Source of the DNA: Verrucomicrobiia bacterium
Lineage (GTDB): Bacteria; Verrucomicrobiota; Verrucomicrobiia; Verrucomicrobiales; Akkermansiaceae
Direction: 5' to 3'
Length of the DNA: 64,000 nt
Assembly (NCBI GenBank): GCA_030432565.1
Contig: JAUIGV010000009.1
Coordinates: 1 to 64,000 of the forward strand
In this document: in pieces, positions 58,972-64,000 of the stretch
How positions within the stretch are numbered: the stretch's first letter is position 1
Layout of the letters: every line of letters starts with the position of its first letter
Program-made: the position numbers and the translations under genes
Notes under the pieces: model-generated
What the model saw: only the letters and a program-made list of their open reading frames with translations
Databases searched by the model: none
What the model was told of the DNA's origin: nothing

Positions 58972-61900
58972 TCATGAGAAGTATTTTACCCCCGTGCTAA
59001 AGAGGGGCTGGTGAAGATTACCCGAAATATTCTGCCCGACATCGGGCCCCCGTCGTTCGGTGTGGCCCATTTTCCCGAGGATGCGACCGCAGGGTGATGA
59101 GATCCCTTCGATGGCGTGGATGGAACCGTTCGGATTAAAATCGGGAGCCATGGTGGGTTGCCCTTCAAGGTCAGTGTATTGGGTCGCAATTTGACCAGCA
59201 CTTGCGAGTTTTTGAACATCCTCTTCGCTGGCGTAGAATTTGCCTTCGCCGTGAGAAAACGGAACGTTGTGAAGATCGCCAACCTGAGTATCTGCAAGCC
59301 ATGGTGACTGTGTCGATGCGATACGGGTGGTTGCGTAGCGGGCAATGTGCCTGCCGATATCGTTGAATGTCAAAGTGGGATCGCCGGGTTGCGGTTCGCG
59401 AATCTCACCATAGGGGACAAGACCGGTTTTGATGAGGGCCTGAAATCCATTACAGATTCCAAGGATGAGTCCGTCGCGATTCTTGAGGAGATCCATGACC
59501 GCCTCGGCGACCTCGGGACTTCGCAGGATGGTCGCAATAAACTTACCTGATCCCGCGGGTTCGTCACCAGCCGAGAATCCACCGGGGAGCATAAGGATTT
59601 GAGAGTGACGGATGCTCTTGGCGAGAGCCGCGAGGGATTCCTCAACAGCTTGTGGCGTGAGGTTTCGGAAGACCTGGATTTCAGTTTCTGCTCCGGCTTC
59701 ACGGAAGGCTTTCGCGGAATCGTATTCGGAGTTGGTTCCCGGAAAAGCAGGGATGATGACTTTGGGCTTCTGAACCTTGGTTGTTGAGTGTTTAATATCG
59801 AAAGTGGAAGAGAAGGTTTGGGCATCACTGGTCGATGGATCTTCGGTTTCGGGATAGACCTCGGAGAGTGGCTCGGTCCAAGCGTCAAGGAGGTCTCCAA
59901 GCGCAAGAGCTTTATCACCGATTCGGATGGTTGGTTCAGTTTGGGTTTTCCCGATCACGATTCCTCCCGGGATTTTTTCCTTCGACTCGATCAAAAAGCA
60001 AAGGAAGCGTTCTTGATAGAGGTCGAGGTCGGTTTCGATAACGGCTCCTATCCCATTTCCAAAGGCCATCTTACTGAGTCCTGTGGCAATGCCTCCGTGG
60101 TCCAGCGTGTGCGCTGCGAGGATGTTTGCGCCGTGGAGGATGGCTGCGATCTCCCGGAGCTTCTTGAAATCAGGAAGCTGGTTTCCGTCGCGTGGAATTT
60201 CGATAAAGGAAATGACCGAATCGGCCTCCTTGAACTCGGGAGAGACGACGTTTTTCGTACTTCCTGGGGCGAGGGCAAAGGAAACGAGCGTGGGGGGAAC
60301 GTCAATGTCGTTGAAGGTCCCGGACATGGAGTCCTTTCCTCCGATCGCTCCAAGTCGGAGTTCATGCTGCGCTTTGAAGGCGCCCAGCAGAGCGGCGAAA
60401 GGGAGGCCCCAGCGAGTGGGATCGTCTCCGAGTTTGGGGAAGTATTCCTGCAGGGTAAGCCGGATGTCGGTGAGGCGGGCTCCGGAGGCCACGGCCCGGC
60501 AAACAGACTCGGTCACCGCGTAGGCCGCTCCATGGTAGGGTGACCAGGTTGCGATGTTGGGATTGAAGCCCCACGACATGTGCGTGCAGACTTCGGTTTG
60601 GCCTTCCAGGAAGGGCAGGGTGGCGACCATGGCGTCGACTGGAGTGCGTTGGTAGGTTCCTCCAAATGGAGCAAGAACGGTGCCCGCCCCAACTGAAGAG
60701 TCGAACATTTCACCGAGCCCTTTCTGAGACGCAATGTTGAGATCGCCGAGTGCCTCTTCGAAACTTTCAAAGGCAGTGCAGCCGAGAGGACTTTCCGAGC
60801 CAACCGTTTCAACGTGGACGGTGGCTTCCTGCTGGACGCCATTGGTGTCGAGAAACTCGCGGGAGAGATCGACAATGGTCTTTCCCCGCCAGGTCATGCG
60901 CAGGCGACCGGTGTCGGTGACAGTCGCAACGTGAACACACTCAAGGTTCTCCTTGTCCGACTCAGCGATGAAGTAAGCGACCTCGGAAGGATCGACACAA
61001 ATTGCCATGCGCTCCTGGGATTCCGAAATGGCAAGTTCGGTGCCATCGAGTCCATCGTATTTCTTTGGGACGGCATCGAGGTTGATCTCAAGGCTCTCGG
61101 CAATTTCCCCAATTGCAACCGAGACGCCGCCGGCGCCGAAGTCGTTGCAGATTTTGATTTTGGGAGCGAGTTCGGGGTTGCGGAAAAGTCGCTGAATTTT
61201 GCGCTCGGTCGGGGCATCTCCTTTTTGGACTTCGGCTGAGTTGTCCAAAGCATCATCGGTGTGTTCCTTGGATGATCCGGTGGCACCTCCAACCCCATCA
61301 CGACCGGTCCGCCCTCCGATGAGGAGGATGTAGTCGCCGTTTTCCGGGCCACCGCGGAAGACATTCTTGCGCGGTGCGGCCGCGACCACGGCCCCGATCT
61401 CCATGCGCTTGGCGGCGTAGTTGGGGTGGTAGACTTCGGAGACTTTGCCGGTGGCGAGGCCGATCTGGTTGCCGTATGAGGAGTAACCGTGCGCCGATTC
61501 CTGACAGATTTTCCGCTGGGGAAGCTTGCCGGGGATGGTCTCATCGTAAGGGGTGCGCGGATCGGCGGCACCGGTAACGCGCATGGCTTGATAGACATAG
61601 GAACGACCACTGAGGGGGTCGCGAATGCAACCGCCGAGGCAGGTGGCGGCACCACCGAAAGGCTCGATCTCGGTGGGGTGGTTGTGGGTTTCGTTCTTGA
61701 ATTGGACGAGCCACTCCTGGCCATCGTCGCCATCAACCACGATGGAGGCCGCGTTGATCTCGTTCGAGACTTCGAGGTTATCGAGTTCTCCGGACTTGCG
61801 GAGTTCCTTCATTCCCATCAGCGCGATGTCCATGAGGGTCACGGGGCGGTCGGTATTGGCTCCGTAAACTTCGTTTCGGGTGGCGAGGTAGGTTTGATAG

Positions 61901-62634
61901 GTGTCCTCGATAATCTCGGTGCCTTCGTCGAAGGTGACCTTGGCGATCTTCGACATGAAGGTGGTGTGGCGGCAGTGGTCGGACCAATAGGTATCGAGCA
62001 TGCGAAGTTCCGTGATGGTTGGTTCCCGTTCTTCGCTTTGGAAATACTGTTGAGTGTGAAGCAGGTCGGCTGTGGACATGGCCAGACCGAGTTCACTGCG
62101 GTATTGTTCAAAGTCTGCTTCGGACTTCTCATTGAACCCTTCAAGGATGGGGACGTCCCCGGGTTCGGGGGAATTGCTGCGTTGATAGGGTGCGGTGACT
62201 GAAACCTCATGTGAATCGACAGGGTTAATGAGGTATTTCTTAATCTCGGCCAGGTCGCCCTCGGAGAGATCTCCATTAAGAATAATGATGCGCGCAGAGG
62301 ATACGAAGGGGCGCTCCTTGCCGGTAAGAATTTGAACGCACTGCGCGGCCGAGTCAGCGCGCTGGTCAAATTGACCGGGAAGGAATTCGACCGCGAAAGC
62401 AGTTTCGCCGGAGGAGAGCGAAAGCTCGGTCGAGGAGGTCTCGACCTGTGGTTCGGACAGGATCAGTTGACTCGCCTTGGCAAATTCCCCGTCGGTCAAC
62501 CCATCGAGATCATAACGTTGAACGATACGGGCTGATTGGATGCTCTCAATTGCAAGATTATTGCGGAGATCTGCAATGAGGTGAGCGGACTCGTTGGCGA
62601 AAGGAGCGGTTTTTTCGACGAAAAGGCGATGCAT
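58972..62634 (-). CDS. purL: Phosphoribosylformylglycinamidine synthase, fused PurL-PurQ
   Basis: 1220 residues, the large single-chain form. About 1-190 is the N-terminal PurS-like part. About 215-930 is the paired ATPase core (YWSDHCRHTTF; FKNETHNHPTEIEPFGGA; GAGGVSVAIGEIAE; AIGGKDSMSG). About 985-1220 is the glutaminase (PAFPGTNSEYDSA; LMLPGGFSAGD; GICNGFQALIKTG with the nucleophile Cys; FSHGEGKFYA; MGHTERR). It makes FGAM from FGAR, glutamine and ATP in purine synthesis. It is monocistronic here. It looks closest to the Clostridia/Bacteroidetes-type long PurL. Confidence 0.96.
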   Translation of the reverse strand: MHRLFVEKTAPFANESAHLIADLRNNLAIESIQSARIVQRYDLDGLTDGEFAKASQLILSEPQVETSSTELSLSSGETAFAVEFLPGQFDQRADSAAQCVQILTGKERPFVSSARIIILNGDLSEGDLAEIKKYLINPVDSHEVSVTAPYQRSNSPEPGDVPILEGFNEKSEADFEQYRSELGLAMSTADLLHTQQYFQSEEREPTITELRMLDTYWSDHCRHTTFMSKIAKVTFDEGTEIIEDTYQTYLATRNEVYGANTDRPVTLMDIALMGMKELRKSGELDNLEVSNEINAASIVVDGDDGQEWLVQFKNETHNHPTEIEPFGGAATCLGGCIRDPLSGRSYVYQAMRVTGAADPRTPYDETIPGKLPQRKICQESAHGYSSYGNQIGLATGKVSEVYHPNYAAKRMEIGAVVAAAPRKNVFRGGPENGDYILLIGGRTGRDGVGGATGSSKEHTDDALDNSAEVQKGDAPTERKIQRLFRNPELAPKIKICNDFGAGGVSVAIGEIAESLEINLDAVPKKYDGLDGTELAISESQERMAICVDPSEVAYFIAESDKENLECVHVATVTDTGRLRMTWRGKTIVDLSREFLDTNGVQQEATVHVETVGSESPLGCTAFESFEEALGDLNIASQKGLGEMFDSSVGAGTVLAPFGGTYQRTPVDAMVATLPFLEGQTEVCTHMSWGFNPNIATWSPYHGAAYAVTESVCRAVASGARLTDIRLTLQEYFPKLGDDPTRWGLPFAALLGAFKAQHELRLGAIGGKDSMSGTFNDIDVPPTLVSFALAPGSTKNVVSPEFKEADSVISFIEIPRDGNQLPDFKKLREIAAILHGANILAAHTLDHGGIATGLSKMAFGNGIGAVIETDLDLYQERFLCFLIESKEKIPGGIVIGKTQTEPTIRIGDKALALGDLLDAWTEPLSEVYPETEDPSTSDAQTFSSTFDIKHSTTKVQKPKVIIPAFPGTNSEYDSAKAFREAGAETEIQVFRNLTPQAVEESLAALAKSIRHSQILMLPGGFSAGDEPAGSGKFIATILRSPEVAEAVMDLLKNRDGLILGICNGFQALIKTGLVPYGEIREPQPGDPTLTFNDIGRHIARYATTRIASTQSPWLADTQVGDLHNVPFSHGEGKFYASEEDVQKLASAGQIATQYTDLEGQPTMAPDFNPNGSIHAIEGISSPCGRILGKMGHTERRGPDVGQNISGNLHQPLFSTGVKYFS

Positions 62635-63127
62635 GGCGATGAAGCCGTGAGGTTAGTGGACGAGGAGGAATGAGCAAGGGGAATGAGGTCTGACAAGTGA
62701 GGGCCAAAATTGAATCAATTCGGAATGAAGCGGGGCTTCTTATTGGAATTTTTTGCGGGTTCGGGATGATATGTGGATATTTTTTGTGTTGTTCAATCCT
62801 GGTGTTACCCGGGAAGCATCTTCAAGAGATTCTGCGGTTTCGTCTTGAGATCATGAAGTCTCCTTCCAGGGGCGATGTCACTCGATCCAAGAGACTGTCA
62901 AAAAACTGCCAAACGAGTGTTTCAGATTTGAAGTGGTGAAGAATGGCGGTTGCGCCGATTGATTAGAAAAGGATCCCTTTCGGGCTGCGAGGCCTTTCAG
63001 ATCAAGCTGCGTTTCTCCCGATTCACCGGTCTCGAGCGGCTTCCTCATCGCGCCTTGCTGGGATGAAATTCCTCCGCACCACTCACGCAGCATGTTTCAG
63101 CCGGCTTCCCAGGGAATCCGTGTGGTG
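62635..63127. other. Intergenic region without a supported gene
   Basis: About 490 bp. Short open frames at 62697-62939 (+) and 62878-63093 (-) lack family marks and ribosome-site support. The left part must carry the purL promoter, leftward. I see no repeat, RNA gene or clear terminator for the gene on the right. Confidence 0.5.
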
Positions 63128-64000
63128 TCAATTACCGGAAATGGCTCTCACCCGGTAGAAACGATATCGCCCGTCTCGCTGGCTTTGGTCAACGAGAGTC
63201 GACGTTTCCGAGTTTGCGAGGATTATCCCACCGACGATGAACCATCCAGCCAACGGGTCGGACAAGGCTTCGAGTTGGTAGCTTTGGCCGGGCTGGCTGG
63301 TGAAGGTAATGGTGGGTTCGGTTTCGAGATTGGTCAGGCTGGTGATTTCCGGTGCAGTGTTGGCAATGATGCCATCAAAGCCAATGACTCGCAGACGCAT
63401 GAAGCGTGTGCGGGTTTGGTCCGCTGTAGTGAGGTCAATGGCACGGAAGGTTTCCGTGAGATCCGTTGAGGAGAGGGCTTCGATATGAATGGCAGAAGGT
63501 CCGCTCCGCCATGTTTTGAGATCGTTTGACACTTCGGCAATGACGGCGAATCTCCGGGTATCAAGTTTTTGGTTCGTCCAGGTCAGGCTCAAGGTTTTGG
63601 TCTCGGGATCGAAGACCGGGACGGGGAAGAGGTCGGAGTCCTGTATGGTAGGGTCCATCCCGAGAGCAAACTCGAAGAAGTTGGAAATCCCGTCGTCGTC
63701 GGGATCATTCTCTTTGTCGGTTTGGCCTGGAGTGGCAATGCCAAAGGTTCGACTCACCCAGGCAGGATAGGAGTCGTGAACAGTCACTTCAACTTCCTGC
63801 GATTGATCAAAGTCAAATGCGGTGGCATTCAAGCGTAGATGATAGGTTCCTGGCAGGTCGAAGGAAATCTCGGTCGACGCTTCTCCGGGGGTGGTGAAAG
63901 ATACCGGAGCTGGACCGTCGAGCAGCTCCCATTGGAAGGTCACGGAAGCGGGGCTGATGGAGCCATATGAGACGAAGGGATCGATGGTAAGACTGTCCGG
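63128..64000 (-). CDS. C-terminal part of a large secreted PKD-type protein (partial)
   Basis: The frame is open to the window edge, so the N-terminus is missing; a GTG at 63943 is only an internal codon. The visible 290 residues start in a PKD/Ig-like domain (SVTFQWELLDGPAPVSFTTP; GTYHLRLNATAFDF). A DxDDDGISNFFEFALGMDP segment follows, a calcium-loop/thrombospondin-3-like linker typical before C-terminal modules in this phylum. Two beta-rich segments follow (SLTWTNQKLDTRRFAVIAEV; TSQPGQSYQLEALSDPLAGW). It ends VRAISGN without PEP-CTERM. Function is unknown; it is extracellular. Confidence 0.8.
   Translation of the reverse strand, partial: PDSLTIDPFVSYGSISPASVTFQWELLDGPAPVSFTTPGEASTEISFDLPGTYHLRLNATAFDFDQSQEVEVTVHDSYPAWVSRTFGIATPGQTDKENDPDDDGISNFFEFALGMDPTIQDSDLFPVPVFDPETKTLSLTWTNQKLDTRRFAVIAEVSNDLKTWRSGPSAIHIEALSSTDLTETFRAIDLTTADQTRTRFMRLRVIGFDGIIANTAPEITSLTNLETEPTITFTSQPGQSYQLEALSDPLAGWFIVGGIILANSETSTLVDQSQRDGRYRFYRVRAISGN

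Noticed and set aside
62697-62939. 80-residue open frame in the gap right of purL
   Set aside because: It has a hydrophobic start but no ribosome site, no family and a disordered end; I could not support it as a gene.
62878-63093. 71-residue leftward open frame in the same gap
   Set aside because: No recognisable motif and no spacing or composition that marks it as coding.
1-64000. tRNA or rRNA genes, CRISPR arrays, transposases, integrases
   Set aside because: No cloverleaf with CCA-type end, no rRNA-like sequence, no regularly spaced repeat array and no DDE or recombinase motif was seen on either strand.

Overview
The window reads as a stretch of a free-living Verrucomicrobiota chromosome. 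The evidence is gene content: a PEP-CTERM protein, paired formylglycine-type sulfatases, very large secreted proteins that join sugar-dehydrogenase propellers to cytochrome c (one with an N-terminal DUF1080 domain), FG-GAP/ASPIC proteins, an ECF sigma factor carrying its own membrane segment, and a metal-transport operon whose permease is fused to a DtxR-type repressor as in Chlamydia. No rRNA, tRNA, CRISPR array, insertion sequence or phage gene was seen, so this looks like core and niche chromosome, not an island.

Layout. 1-0.9 kb: short repeats and a PEP-CTERM protein. 0.9-3.3 kb: comF, a small unknown gene and bioA. 3.4-8.4 kb: a five-gene leftward metal ABC operon (lipoprotein, ATPase, permease-repressor fusion, outer-membrane beta-barrel, second permease) behind an 18-bp palindrome. 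8.5-11.1 kb: leuC, a DUF2059 protein and leuD, ending at a strong terminator. 11.1-16 kb: chrA, a lipoprotein, a PI-PLC-like protein, dgt and rsuA. 16-25.5 kb: secreted catabolism, with a DUF1080/cytochrome c giant, two sulfatases and a glucose/sorbosone-dehydrogenase/cytochrome c/CBM protein. 25.5-31 kb: an HD hydrolase, a coiled-coil protein, then a leftward run of AbrB-type antitoxin, Doc toxin, formate dehydrogenase and kptA.

The formate dehydrogenase is the most notable gene. Two abutting reading frames are one gene interrupted by a single in-frame TGA exactly at the catalytic Cys/Sec position. A GGUCU-capped hairpin follows 18 nt downstream, which is the layout of a bacterial SECIS. I annotate it as a selenoprotein.

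31-43.5 kb: an ECF sigma factor with a membrane segment and its partner, a two-gene FG-GAP/ASPIC/thioredoxin/TPR operon, a CysJ-type flavoprotein behind a structured leader, a DUF151 nuclease, an M29-like peptidase, and an ECF sigma/anti-sigma/PDZ operon. 43.5-53.7 kb: a rhodanese-like protein, pssA, a LysM amidase, an AsmA-like protein, a SRPBCC protein, a di-haem peroxidase, an NHL propeller, an MBL hydrolase, a beta-hydroxyacid dehydrogenase, a proline-rich anchored protein with a 26-residue membrane peptide, trxA and an entericidin-like lipoprotein. 53.7-64 kb: dnaG, nfeD, a CLC channel, fused purL/purQ and the C-terminal end of a secreted protein that leaves the window.

Functional assignments come from reading motifs by eye; no database search was run. 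Starts were moved downstream where the longest frame began inside a neighbour or ahead of a clear signal peptide.
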